Of a DNA stretch of 64,000 nt, positions 10,101 to 17,306 are shown piece by piece. Numbering within the stretch: the first letter of the stretch is position 1; the number at the start of each line of letters is the position of its first letter. The stretch covers positions 3,256,501 through 3,320,500 of the forward strand of contig NZ_LT707064.1 in assembly GCF_900156465.1 (NCBI RefSeq), in the 5' to 3' direction. Under the pieces are notes generated by a model. It was not told the DNA's origin. It did no database searches and saw nothing but the letters and a program-made list of their open reading frames with translations. The position numbers were made by a program, and so were the translations under genes. Source of the stretch: Pseudomonas sp. 7SR1 (GTDB lineage: Bacteria; Pseudomonadota; Gammaproteobacteria; Pseudomonadales; Pseudomonadaceae).

Positions 10101-10164
10101 ACACCGAGGCGACCTCAAGTTTTCGCGGGTCCTTTATGGTGACCGTGGGGGTTCTGGCGTGCAT
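7150..10164 (-). CDS. RHS-repeat / TccC-like protein with variable C-terminal domain
   Basis: 1004 residues. The N-terminus (HARTPTVTIKDPRKL, then DPRLFKL and SVDAGSRLALFG) resembles Tc-toxin C components (TccC). YD/RHS repeats follow, such as YDPQDGRLL, YGYDRAGNILSLQDG and YDESGQRKRKVR. The RHS core ends with RYYAPWLGRWLSADPTG (Asp630) and GLNLFAMVHGNPVRFVDFQGL, the conserved site before the hypervariable domain. The roughly 350-residue C-terminal part is Gly/Ala-rich with several possible membrane-active stretches, then a polar tail. I recognise no enzyme motif in it. No TcA/TcB partner, VgrG or obvious immunity gene is adjacent. The ATG at 10164 has GAGG at 9-nt spacing; a GTG lies 15 bp upstream. 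Confidence 0.88.
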   Translation of the reverse strand: MHARTPTVTIKDPRKLEVASVSYYRNTPGQAAEPRVHRQSYDVADRPVTSRDPRLFKLLETEPDARPNLKTLFSLSGLPLYSDSVDAGSRLALFGVAGQHLIGWDSLYGQVRNDYDSRLRTVRIVEQAPGAPARNRAFYAYGDSTPASASHNRCGRLIRHDDNAGTQLFTEFALTGGVSSQTRHFLKDLQEPDWPADEAERDRLNEAGNGAVTHTVHDALGEPVRQQDAQGNVQFMELDVAGQLHQVRLQLAGQPQATALIKDMDYNASGNVERQTAGNGVVSETRYDPQDGRLLCIKAGVPGHPPLQHLIYGYDRAGNILSLQDGTAQTRYFRNQRIEPTRTFSYDSLYQLIEASGWQRLDSQHGPQEPVFVSPPDPGQLENYRQAYHYDHSGNLTTLIHSAASRSWTHQMAISRYSNRGLPQKPDGSLPGEEEIAAGFDANGNRKQLLAGQDLTWGQGNLLRQVHQVVREDAANDSEIYVYDESGQRKRKVRVTHDARNSRTREVRYLPDLEIRTWAEEVLQVISIQAGRCSVQVLHWQSGSVRADQYRYSLTNHLGSSTLELDAHADMISEEMYYPYGGTSWWAGPDKTQASYRTRRYSNQERDATGLYYFGKRYYAPWLGRWLSADPTGIGDGLNLFAMVHGNPVRFVDFQGLVGVDTLSAVGATGAREFTSALLASFMQYPLAALMAPASLGVTIAGATAGAISGGISGYASANWAQSRLSVDDPSSWAPLIAKIGGAALGAAVGAAPSLLGSLDPRGNSAAVAQIAGVFATVYREMSAQYLADVGPSNPSVGRTDLITGSASMGAVGLAGAAAGYGGAALFGSGPAGSALQSIVAGAAATGLGAAAASGVRGLRGTPTKPSKGTGPAFDKAKAVVGASSRHFFASLGQAANLAVVQIPGYGDLDANTRALVSRAISSAIGDLRSTFVTTATPGLSAELGQTTWDVEKGTVGTAITRENVPVSIGTVPPSQVAPYFYMVSELPEGRRKYSRSQLNIGHM

Positions 10165-10392
10165 GAAGGTCGACCTCACCAGGGAGCGACGAATCTGTTG
10201 CCAGTTATTCGTGGTTAACCGGTGGCGTCAACTGTCAGAAGTAACAGGTGGGCAACCCTGAAGGCTGTTGAAGAGGGCGGGTTTTCATTGGCGAAACGCC
10301 GCCGTCATCATTCCTGGCAGTTACGGTCATTGCTGCAAGAGCGCGTCTTGCGGACAATCAGGGCCTGTTTCCCCGTCCATGGATCTGCCGCA

Positions 10393-11187
10393 ATGCCGCA
10401 ACCGATCTTTTTCGCCCACGCCAACGGATTCCCCTCGGGCACCTATGGCAAGTTATTCGCGGCGCTGGCTCCGCAATATCAGGTTGCGCATCTGGAGCAG
10501 CACGCCCACGACCCGAGTTTCCCGGCGGATGACAACTGGCACAACCTGGTGGACGAGCTTATCCATCACCTGGAACAACAACCGCAGCCTGTGTGGGGTG
10601 TCGGGCATTCCCTCGGCGGGGTGCTGCACCTGCATGCCGCGTTGCGCTGCCCCCGGCTGTATCGCGGGGTCGTCATGCTCGATTCGCCGGTGCTGACCCG
10701 CGCCGATCAATGGGTGATCCTGGCGGCCAAGCGCCTGGGCTTCATCGATCGCCTGACGCCGGCCGGCCGCACCCTGGGGCGGCGCGAGGAGTTCGAAGAC
10801 CTGGAGTCGGCCCGGCAGTATTTTTCCGGCAAGACGCTGTTTCGCGGTTTCGACCCGGATTGCTTCGATGCCTACCTGCAACATGGCTTGCAACAGGTGG
10901 GCGATCGCTGGCGACTGCGCTTCGACCCGGCCACGGAAATCAGCATCTACCGCGGCGTGCCTCATACCAGCCCCGGTCGGCCCCGCAAGCTCCAGGTGCC
11001 GCTGGCCGTGGTACGCGGTCGCCAGAGTCGTGTGGTGATGCGTCATCACACCCGCACGGTGGGGCGCATGCCCCGGGGCGAGGCCTTGAGCATGCCCGGT
11101 GGGCATATGTTTCCACTGGAACGCCCCCTGGACACCGCCAACCTGCTCAAGGACCTGTTCCAGCGCTGGGAAGGACGCTGCGCATGA
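10393..11187 (+). CDS. Alpha/beta-fold hydrolase (first of a pair)
   Basis: 264 residues. FFAHANGFPSGTYG is the strand-loop with the oxyanion-hole region. The nucleophile elbow is GVGHSLGG (Ser). An acid is likely after strand 6, and a terminal histidine lies in MPGGHMFPLERP. It is a serine hydrolase of unknown substrate, probably cytosolic since no signal peptide is seen. The start at 10393 gives a clean fold start; an in-frame extension to 10222 adds a low-complexity basic stretch unlike the family. Its TGA overlaps the next hydrolase start (ATGA). The pair resembles P. aeruginosa PA1621/PA1622 as I recall. Confidence 0.85.
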   Translation: MPQPIFFAHANGFPSGTYGKLFAALAPQYQVAHLEQHAHDPSFPADDNWHNLVDELIHHLEQQPQPVWGVGHSLGGVLHLHAALRCPRLYRGVVMLDSPVLTRADQWVILAAKRLGFIDRLTPAGRTLGRREEFEDLESARQYFSGKTLFRGFDPDCFDAYLQHGLQQVGDRWRLRFDPATEISIYRGVPHTSPGRPRKLQVPLAVVRGRQSRVVMRHHTRTVGRMPRGEALSMPGGHMFPLERPLDTANLLKDLFQRWEGRCA

Positions 11188-12035
11188 GCCAGGTCGAGGA
11201 AGTCCGCCTGAGCCTGCCCCATATCGAACTGGCGGCGCACCTGTTCGGGCCGGAGGACGGGCGCCCGGTGATCGCCTTGCATGGCTGGCTGGACAACGCC
11301 AACAGCTTTGCCCGCCTGGCTCCCCGGCTCGAAGGGTTGCGCATCATCGCCCTGGACATGGCCGGCCACGGTCATTCCGGACATCGGCCGCCCGGCGCCG
11401 GCTACGCCCTGTGGGACTATGCCCATGATGTGCTGCAGGTCGCCGAGCAGCTGGGGTTGCAGCGTTTTGCGCTGTTGGGGCATTCCCTGGGCGCCATCGT
11501 GTCCCTGGTGCTGGCTGGCTCATTGCCGGAACGGGTGACGCACCTGGGGCTGATCGATGGTGTGATCCCGCCCACCGCCCAGGGCGACGACGCCGCCGAA
11601 CGCATGGGCATGGCCCTGCAGGCGCAACTGGATCTGCGGAAAAAAAGCAAACCGGTCTACAAGACCCTCGACCGGGCTATCGAAGCCCGCATGAAAGGGG
11701 TGGTGGCGGTCAGCCGAGAGGCCGCCGGCCTGCTGGCCCAGCGCGGGCTGATGCCGGTGCCGGGCGGTTACACCTGGCGCACCGACAATCGCCTGACCCT
11801 GCCATCGCCGCTGCGCCTGACCGAGGAACAGGCTATGGCGTTCGTGGCACGGGTCGGTTGCCCCGCGCATCTGGTGGTGGCGGCCGATGGCATGCTTGCC
11901 CGCCACCCGCAGTTGCTGGAGCGTCTACCCTTCAGCCATGAGCTGTTGCCCGGCGGCCACCATCTGCACCTGAACGATGAGTCCGGGGCGACGCTTGTAG
12001 CAGACTGTTTCAATCGGTTCTTCAGCCTTTCTTGA
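11184..12035 (+). CDS. Alpha/beta-fold hydrolase (second of a pair)
   Basis: 283 residues. The canonical alpha/beta-hydrolase pattern is present: LHGWLDNANSFARLAP (HG oxyanion motif), IALDMAGHGHS, the nucleophile elbow LLGHSLGAIVS, and a C-terminal catalytic histidine in LPGGHHLHLN. A lid region follows the elbow. The substrate is unknown; similarity in style is to proteins annotated as MhpC-like hydrolases. It starts on the ATGA overlap with the upstream hydrolase, implying translational coupling. It is not a fusion with the upstream gene: the long open frame that reads back to 10593 lies in another frame of the first hydrolase. Confidence 0.87.
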   Translation: MSQVEEVRLSLPHIELAAHLFGPEDGRPVIALHGWLDNANSFARLAPRLEGLRIIALDMAGHGHSGHRPPGAGYALWDYAHDVLQVAEQLGLQRFALLGHSLGAIVSLVLAGSLPERVTHLGLIDGVIPPTAQGDDAAERMGMALQAQLDLRKKSKPVYKTLDRAIEARMKGVVAVSREAAGLLAQRGLMPVPGGYTWRTDNRLTLPSPLRLTEEQAMAFVARVGCPAHLVVAADGMLARHPQLLERLPFSHELLPGGHHLHLNDESGATLVADCFNRFFSLS

Positions 12036-12084
12036 CTTGCGTCGGGCAACTGTCGAGGCTGGGCGGGTTGAAAGGGAGACAAGC

Positions 12085-12168
12085 ATGACCGATATCCGTG
12101 TACCCGCCTTGCGGTCCATGATCGACGCCGGTTTCGTCCAGGAACAGCAGGCCCGGTCGATCCGATGA
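12085..12168 (+). CDS. Possible 27-residue ORF between hydrolase and DUF4892 gene
   Basis: ATG at 12085 is preceded by AAAGGGAGAC at good spacing and encodes 27 residues beginning MTDIRVPALRSMIDAGFV. Its TGA overlaps the ATG of the next gene (ATGA at 12165), the arrangement seen for real coupled genes throughout this window. It could be a translated leader, or the remnant of a longer protein. Nothing in it identifies a function, and chance cannot be excluded at this length. Confidence 0.35.
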   Translation: MTDIRVPALRSMIDAGFVQEQQARSIR

Positions 12169-12983
12169 AATTACCTATCCCATCATTCGCATTACTGGCG
12201 CTGGGCTGTTTCGCCACGGCGTCCTTCGCCGCCGACGTAGCCGGCAGTCGAGACCTGGAGCGCGTGCCGCGCATGCCCGATGCGCAGATCGTCGACTACC
12301 GGCAGGTCAGGGACGCGGAGCGGATCTACCCGTTGGGCGCGATCCGCAAGATCAGTGGCCAGTTGCGCTTCGACGGTCAGGTCGATGCCCGTGGCGACAC
12401 CACCTCGGTGACCTATGAGCTGCCACCGGAGCATTCGGCGACCCAGGGTTTCACCGCCGCCCGCGAAGCGTTGCAGAAACAGGGCGCCGAACTGCTTTTC
12501 TGGTGCCAGGCCCGCGATTGCGGTGAAAGCAGCCTCTGGGCCAACGACGTCTTTGGCAATGCCAAGCTCTACGGCGCGGACAGCGGCCAGGCCTATCTGC
12601 TGCTGCGCCTGGCGCCGCCTGTGGATAACACCCTGATCGCGCTGTATGCCATCACTCGCGGCAATCGCAAGGCCTATCTGCACGTCGAGCAATTCGAGGC
12701 GAAAGCGCCCCTGGGCGATCTGCTGCCGACATCCGCCACGCTGCTGCGCCAGCTCAAGGACACCGGCGTGCTGGACTTGCCCCGCCTGAGCGGCGAGCCG
12801 GACGAAACCTGGTTGCGCCTGCTGGCCCGGGCGCTGAACCTGGATACCGGCCTGCGGGTCAGCCTCGCGGGGCCCCGGGCCGAGGCCTGGCGCCAGGCGC
12901 TGACGGGGCAGGGCGTGCGGGCGGCACGAATGGAGGCCGCCGATGGCGACACGACGGGCCTGCACCTTGAATTGTTGCGATAA
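12165..12983 (+). CDS. DUF4892 domain protein, exported
   Basis: 272 residues. A signal peptide (residues 1-22, hydrophobic core FALLALGCFATASFA) is followed by SRDLERVPRMPDAQIVDYRQV and LFWCQARDCGESSLWAN, typical of DUF4892 proteins of pseudomonads. Predicted periplasmic or envelope-associated. The two cysteines in CQARDC could form a disulfide or bind a ligand. Function unknown. It may be co-transcribed with the hydrolases upstream, and a permease gene follows 62 bp downstream. A hairpin with arms at 12992-13000 and 13009-13017 lies in that gap and could attenuate read-through. Confidence 0.8.
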   Translation: MKLPIPSFALLALGCFATASFAADVAGSRDLERVPRMPDAQIVDYRQVRDAERIYPLGAIRKISGQLRFDGQVDARGDTTSVTYELPPEHSATQGFTAAREALQKQGAELLFWCQARDCGESSLWANDVFGNAKLYGADSGQAYLLLRLAPPVDNTLIALYAITRGNRKAYLHVEQFEAKAPLGDLLPTSATLLRQLKDTGVLDLPRLSGEPDETWLRLLARALNLDTGLRVSLAGPRAEAWRQALTGQGVRAARMEAADGDTTGLHLELLR

Positions 12984-13045
12984 GCTGTCCCGGGCGACGG
13001 GTTTCACGCCGTTGCCCAGGTCCTGTTCTTTTTTCGAGACCCTAC

Positions 13046-14083
13046 ATGCTCAATAACGATCGGCTGTTGGTGCAGATCCTGCTCCTGGTGTTGTTCGGCG
13101 CAAGCCTCTGGGTGATGGCGCCGTTCTGGTCGGCGCTGTTCTGGGGCGCGGTGCTGGCCTTTGCCAGTTGGCCGCTGATGCGCCTGTTGACTCGCTGGGT
13201 CAACGGGCGCGAATCCCTGGCGGCGGGCCTGCTGACGGTCGGCTGGATGTTGCTGGTGGCGGTGCCGCTGGTGTGGCTGGGTTCCAACCTGGCCGATCAT
13301 GTGCGTGATGCCACGACATTCATCAGGGACGTGCAGGTCGACGGCTTGCCGGATGCCCCGCAATGGCTGGCCGGCTTGCCCCTGGTGGGCGGGCGGCTGG
13401 TGGCGATCTGGAACAGCATCGACCAGCAGGGCGCCGCGATGATGGGAGCCGTCAAGCCTTACCTGGGGCAGGTGGGCAACTGGCTGCTGGCACGCAGCAA
13501 GCAGATTGGCGGCGGCATCCTCGAACTGACCCTGAGCATCGTATTCGTCTTCTTTTTCTACCGCGACGGCCCGCGCCTGGCTGCGTTCGTCCATGGCTTG
13601 CTGGAACGCCTGATCGGCGACCGTGCCGGCTACTACATCGAACTGGTGGCCGGTACGGTGCAACGGGTGGTCAATGGGGTGATCGGTACCGCCGCGGCCC
13701 AGGCCGTGCTGGCACTGATCGGCTTCCTGATCGCCGGTGTGCCGGGTGCGCTGGTGCTGGGCATTGTCACCTTCCTGCTCAGCCTGATTCCCATGGGGCC
13801 GCCCCTGGTCTGGATCCCCGCCACGGCCTGGCTGGTGTGGCAGGGCGAATACGGCATGGCGGTGTTCCTCGGGATCTGGGGCACGTTCGTCATCAGCGGC
13901 GTGGACAACGTGCTCAAGCCATACCTGATCAGCCGGGGTGGCAACCTGCCGTTGGTCATCGTGTTGCTGGGGGTGTTCGGCGGATTGATCGCCTTCGGAT
14001 TCATCGGCTTGTTCATCGGCCCGACCCTTTTGGCCGTGGCGTACAGCCTGTTGACGGACTGGAGCAAGAGCCAGGCGCGTTGA
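13046..14083 (+). CDS. AI-2E family transporter / YdiK-like permease
   Basis: 345 residues, inner-membrane, about seven to eight hydrophobic segments (residues about 8-55, 68-88, 150-175, then 215-330). The family hallmarks are a central hydrophilic helix bundle (residues about 90-150), an FVFFFYRDG turn and a C-terminal LPLVIVLLGVFGGLIAFGFIGLFIGP. Members are called AI-2 exporters (TqsA) or YdiK, but substrates vary, including Na+/H+ antiport, so I do not assign one. It is convergent with the EF-hand gene downstream. Confidence 0.88.
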   Translation: MLNNDRLLVQILLLVLFGASLWVMAPFWSALFWGAVLAFASWPLMRLLTRWVNGRESLAAGLLTVGWMLLVAVPLVWLGSNLADHVRDATTFIRDVQVDGLPDAPQWLAGLPLVGGRLVAIWNSIDQQGAAMMGAVKPYLGQVGNWLLARSKQIGGGILELTLSIVFVFFFYRDGPRLAAFVHGLLERLIGDRAGYYIELVAGTVQRVVNGVIGTAAAQAVLALIGFLIAGVPGALVLGIVTFLLSLIPMGPPLVWIPATAWLVWQGEYGMAVFLGIWGTFVISGVDNVLKPYLISRGGNLPLVIVLLGVFGGLIAFGFIGLFIGPTLLAVAYSLLTDWSKSQAR

Positions 14084-14119
14084 CGGCGGCCCTGGGGCCG
14101 GCAAGGTTGGCTCGGTGGG

Positions 14120-14150
14120 CCGTGAACCTGCTGCAAGGCCAGGTTCACGG
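14120..14150. terminator. Inverted repeat between convergent ydiK-like and EF-hand genes
   Basis: Perfect 11-bp arms CCGTGAACCTG / CAGGTTCACGG with a 9-nt loop, in the 73-bp gap between two converging genes. There is no T-run on either side, so it is either a weak bidirectional terminator or an mRNA 3'-end stabiliser. Confidence 0.5.
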
Positions 14151-14156
14151 CAGGAG

Positions 14157-15020
14157 TCAGGCCGCCACGTTCAGGTGTTTACCCACGCTGGCGGCGTTAT
14201 CCAGCGAGTATTGACGGTTGAGGTTGGCGATCATCCTGTTCAACGCTTCGTTGGCGTTGGCGTTGGCGTTGGCGTTGGCGTTGGCCTGACCGGCGGGGCG
14301 GCCATTGTCGCGGCTGGCCTGCAGGGCGCTGTCGAGTTCGTCGCTGCTGACGCCACCGCTGCTGTCGCTGTCCAGTGCCGCCATCAGCGTAGCGCTGGTT
14401 TCGGCGCCGGACGTCGCGTCGCCGGCCTGCAAGGCGCTGGTCAGTTCGGCGGCAGTGACGGTGCCGTCGCCATCGCTGTCGAGCTGGCCGAACAATGTTT
14501 CACCGGACGCGTCCTGTGCCGGTGGAGGCGGTGGCGTGAGGGTGGCGGCGAGTTCGTCGCGGCTGACGGTGCCATCTTCATCCTTGTCCAGTGCCGAGAA
14601 TACCTGCGTGCTGTCGGCGCTGCTGCCGGCGCTGGCCAGGCCGTTGCTCAACTCGTCGCTGCTGACCTTGCCGTCACCGTCTGCATCCAGGACGCTGAGC
14701 AGCGCGTCGGCCAGCTCGGTGCCTGGCGCCTGGTCCCGTGGCGGCGGGGGCGGTGGCGCCAAGGCGGCCATTTCCTCGCTGCTCAGGTCACCGCTGCCGT
14801 CGCTGTCCAGATCGCCGAACTGCTTGCTCAGGCTGACCAGCAGGCCATCGTCGCTGTGCTGGGACAGGGCCGTGCTCAATTCGTCCTGGTCCACCGTTGC
14901 GTTGCCGTCGCTGTCGAGCCGGGTGAGCAGCTCCTTTTGAAACTGCTGGCTGCGGGCACTGCTGGTGGCCGTGCTGCTGGTGTACGTCGAGTAACCGCTA
15001 CTGCTGACGCTGCCGATCAT
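14157..15020 (-). CDS. Six-EF-hand calcium-binding protein (XopAW-like)
   Basis: 287 residues. Six canonical DxDxDGxxxxxE loops are at residues 36-47, 72-83, 112-123, 145-156, 181-192 and 217-228; the sixth is weakened (DSDSSGGVSSDE). Poly-proline linkers (six Pro near 89-94, five near 163-167) separate EF pairs, and an (Ala-Asn)x6 stretch lies near 246-257. The Ser/Thr-rich N-terminus without a signal peptide resembles type III-secreted or non-classically secreted proteins; XopAW of Xanthomonas is the named EF-hand effector of this style. No secretion system is encoded nearby. The ATG at 15020 has AAGGAG at 7-nt spacing; the ATG at 15026 would be too close to it. A two-component system lies upstream on the same strand. 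Confidence 0.85.
   Translation of the reverse strand: MIGSVSSSGYSTYTSSTATSSARSQQFQKELLTRLDSDGNATVDQDELSTALSQHSDDGLLVSLSKQFGDLDSDGSGDLSSEEMAALAPPPPPPRDQAPGTELADALLSVLDADGDGKVSSDELSNGLASAGSSADSTQVFSALDKDEDGTVSRDELAATLTPPPPPAQDASGETLFGQLDSDGDGTVTAAELTSALQAGDATSGAETSATLMAALDSDSSGGVSSDELDSALQASRDNGRPAGQANANANANANANEALNRMIANLNRQYSLDNAASVGKHLNVAA
14250..14285. repeat. Hexanucleotide microsatellite (GTTGGC)x6
   Basis: Six perfect tandem GTTGGC units inside the EF-hand gene. They encode (Ala-Asn)x6 on the minus strand. Copy changes would lengthen or shorten the protein without frameshift. Confidence 0.95.
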
Positions 15021-15179
15021 GGGCATTCTCCTTGGGATGGAATTGCCGGCGGGTGCACCGGCTTATGCAGCCTCGGCGGGGCAGTTGTCGTGGGTATGTG
15101 GAATTTGTACCGGGGGACGTACAAATCGTCACGTGGGGGGCGCTCCGGGCGGCGGCCCGACGAAGACGGCAGGAATGAC

Positions 15180-16256
15180 TCAGGTCCGGGGGAGGCGGAT
15201 GACGGCAGTCAGGCCGCCCCCTGGGGTTTGCTCCAGGTCCAGATGGCCGCCCAGGCGTTCGGCGGCTTCCCTGGCGATGGTCATGCCCAGGCCGACGCCG
15301 CCGGAGTTGCGGTTGCGCGAGCCCTCCAGGCGATAAAAGGGTTCGAATACCGCTTCGCGCTTGTCTTGGGCGATACCGGGGCCATGGTCGATGACCCGTA
15401 TCAGCAACTGGCAGTCCTGGTCTTCGAGGGCGATCAGGGCATGACCGGCATAGCGCAAGGCATTGTCCATGAGGTTGGCGATGCAGGAGCGCAATGCCAT
15501 TGGCTGCACCTGCAGCGGCGCGCAGGAACCCTCGACCTGGACATCGGCGCCATGGTCCTGGGCGTTTTCGCTCAGGGATTCCGCCAGGGCTTGCACATCC
15601 ATCCATTGCAGCGCCTCGCTGGTGCGCTGTTCGTGCAGGTAGGTCAGCGTGGCGTCGAGCATGCCGATCATGTCGTCCAGGTCCTGGCGCATCTGGCCTT
15701 GCAACCTGGCGTCATCGATCTGCTCCAGGCGCAACTTGAGGCGCGAGAGCGGGGTGCGCAGGTCGTGGGACACCGCCCCAAGCATGCGTGAGCGTTGCTG
15801 GACCTGTTCGCGGATCCGCTGCTGCATCAGGTTGAACGTGTGGGCCGCCTGCCGGGCTTCCCGGGGGCCGGTTTCGTCCAGCGGCGGGCTGTCGAGGTCC
15901 TCGCTCAGGCGTTCAGCCGCATCGCTCAAGCGCTGGATCGGTCGGGTCAGCAACTTGGCGCCATACCAGGCTGCGATGATCAGGCACACGAACTGGAACG
16001 TCAGCGGTACCACCGGGCCGCCGAACCACGGGCGCTGACGGCGTTGGGGCGGCGGGGCAAAAGGGGACGGGGTCAAAGGTGACAGACCCGCGGGCGGTGT
16101 TCCTTCGCTCTGCCGGGAAAATTCCGGCGGCGGCCCGGGCGGAGGCGGCTGGTCGTAATGGAAAAACCAGGCGAAGGCCAGCAGATGCGCCAGGACGATC
16201 GCCAGCAACAGCATGCCGAACAGGCGACCGAACAGGGAGTCGAGGCGCAATCGCAT
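15180..16256 (-). CDS. Sensor histidine kinase, EnvZ/RstB type
   Basis: 358 residues. TM1 lies about residues 10-33 and TM2 about 80-103. Between them is a periplasmic loop of only about 45 residues, very proline-rich (QPPPPGPPPEF and SPFAPPPQ). A HAMP domain follows, then HisKA with His164 in GAVSHDLRTPLSRL, and a HATPase domain with NLMDNALRYA, DHGPGIA and GGVGLGM. The ATG overlaps the regulator stop by 1 bp (TGATG), so the pair is co-translated. The short Pro-rich loop is unlikely to hold a folded ligand pocket; sensing may be through the membrane or a partner. It lies 159 bp upstream of the EF-hand gene on the same strand. Confidence 0.93.
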   Translation of the reverse strand: MRLRLDSLFGRLFGMLLLAIVLAHLLAFAWFFHYDQPPPPGPPPEFSRQSEGTPPAGLSPLTPSPFAPPPQRRQRPWFGGPVVPLTFQFVCLIIAAWYGAKLLTRPIQRLSDAAERLSEDLDSPPLDETGPREARQAAHTFNLMQQRIREQVQQRSRMLGAVSHDLRTPLSRLKLRLEQIDDARLQGQMRQDLDDMIGMLDATLTYLHEQRTSEALQWMDVQALAESLSENAQDHGADVQVEGSCAPLQVQPMALRSCIANLMDNALRYAGHALIALEDQDCQLLIRVIDHGPGIAQDKREAVFEPFYRLEGSRNRNSGGVGLGMTIAREAAERLGGHLDLEQTPGGGLTAVIRLPRT

Positions 16257-17014
16257 CAGCCGATGTCCCGGGCGTCGAACAGGTAGCCTTCACCGCGGAC
16301 GGTCTTGATCAACTGCGGGGCCTTGGGGTCGTCGCCCAGCTTCTGGCGCAGTCGTGACACCAGCAGGTCGATGCTGCGGTCGAAGGCCTCGATGGAGCGT
16401 CCACGGGCGGCATCGAGCAGTTGCTCGCGACTGAGTACCCGGCGCGGTCGTTCGATGAAGACCCACAGCAGCCGGAATTCAGCATTGGACAGCGGCACCA
16501 CCAGCCCATTGGCGGAGATAAGTTGGCGCAGCACGCTGTTGAGCCGCCAGTTGTCGAAACGGATATTGGCCCGTTGCTCGGTGCGGTCGTCACGCACCCG
16601 GCGCAGGATCGTCTGGATCCGTGCCACCAGTTCCCTGGGTTCGAACGGCTTGGCCATGTAGTCGTCGGCACCCAGTTCCAGGCCGATGATGCGATCGGTA
16701 GGTTCGCAACGGGCGGTGAGCATCAGGATCGGGATGTCCGATTCGGCGCGCAGCCAGCGGCACAGTTGCAGGCCGTCTTCGCCCGGCAGCATCAGGTCGA
16801 GCACGATTACATCGAAATGTTCGGATTGCATTGCCTGGCGCATGGCCGCGCCGTCGCTCACGCCACTGGCGCGGATGTTGAAACGGGCCAGGTAATCGAT
16901 CAGCAGCTCGCGGATCGGCACATCGTCATCGACGATCAGTGCGCGGATGCTCCAGCGCTTGTCATCGCTGGAGGCTTTTTGATCGTCAGAATTGGCAACG
17001 GGGGTGTTCTGCAT
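16256..17014 (-). CDS. OmpR-family response regulator
   Basis: 252 residues. A polar N-terminal extension of about 20 residues is followed by a receiver domain: acid pair VDDD near 28-31, phospho-acceptor Asp73 in VIVLDLMLPGEDG, LTAR threonine and YMAKPF lysine. The C-terminal winged helix-turn-helix has LSNAEFRLLWVF, DRSIDLLVSRLRQKLGDD and TVRGEGYLF. It is coupled to the downstream kinase gene. The start at 17014 keeps the extension short; the frame stays open upstream but the sequence there is not protein-like. Targets are not visible. Confidence 0.93.
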   Translation of the reverse strand: MQNTPVANSDDQKASSDDKRWSIRALIVDDDVPIRELLIDYLARFNIRASGVSDGAAMRQAMQSEHFDVIVLDLMLPGEDGLQLCRWLRAESDIPILMLTARCEPTDRIIGLELGADDYMAKPFEPRELVARIQTILRRVRDDRTEQRANIRFDNWRLNSVLRQLISANGLVVPLSNAEFRLLWVFIERPRRVLSREQLLDAARGRSIEAFDRSIDLLVSRLRQKLGDDPKAPQLIKTVRGEGYLFDARDIG

Positions 17015-17306
17015 GGATGCTTCATCTGCCTGGTAGGCTGCCAGCCGCAAGGAGCGACGGCAAGGTGGTGGCTTCAGCATAAGCTCCGTGCCGCAAGGCG
17101 TGAAGCGCTGAAAGGGCGGGGTGCGGCGTCGAACGGTAGCCTGCGGGCGTGTTGTGCGCATGTCATGAATGTATCGGCTTGGACACAAAGCGTCCTGTCG
17201 GCCATGCTGGTTGGGGCACCATGAGGATTTACCGATCATCGGGTCCCGCAGCGCCGCTGGTTCCGCTACAATGCGCGCCGATTTCGACTTGCCTGAGAGC
17301 CCGCTC

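Noticed and set aside
10165..10392. Immunity gene for the RHS protein in the upstream gap
   Set aside because: Only an extension of the hydrolase frame is open there; it is basic, short and has no ribosome-binding site.
10593..11184. Apparent N-terminal extension of the second hydrolase making a fusion
   Set aside because: That stretch is an out-of-frame reading of the first hydrolase; the ATGA overlap at 11184 is a normal gene start.
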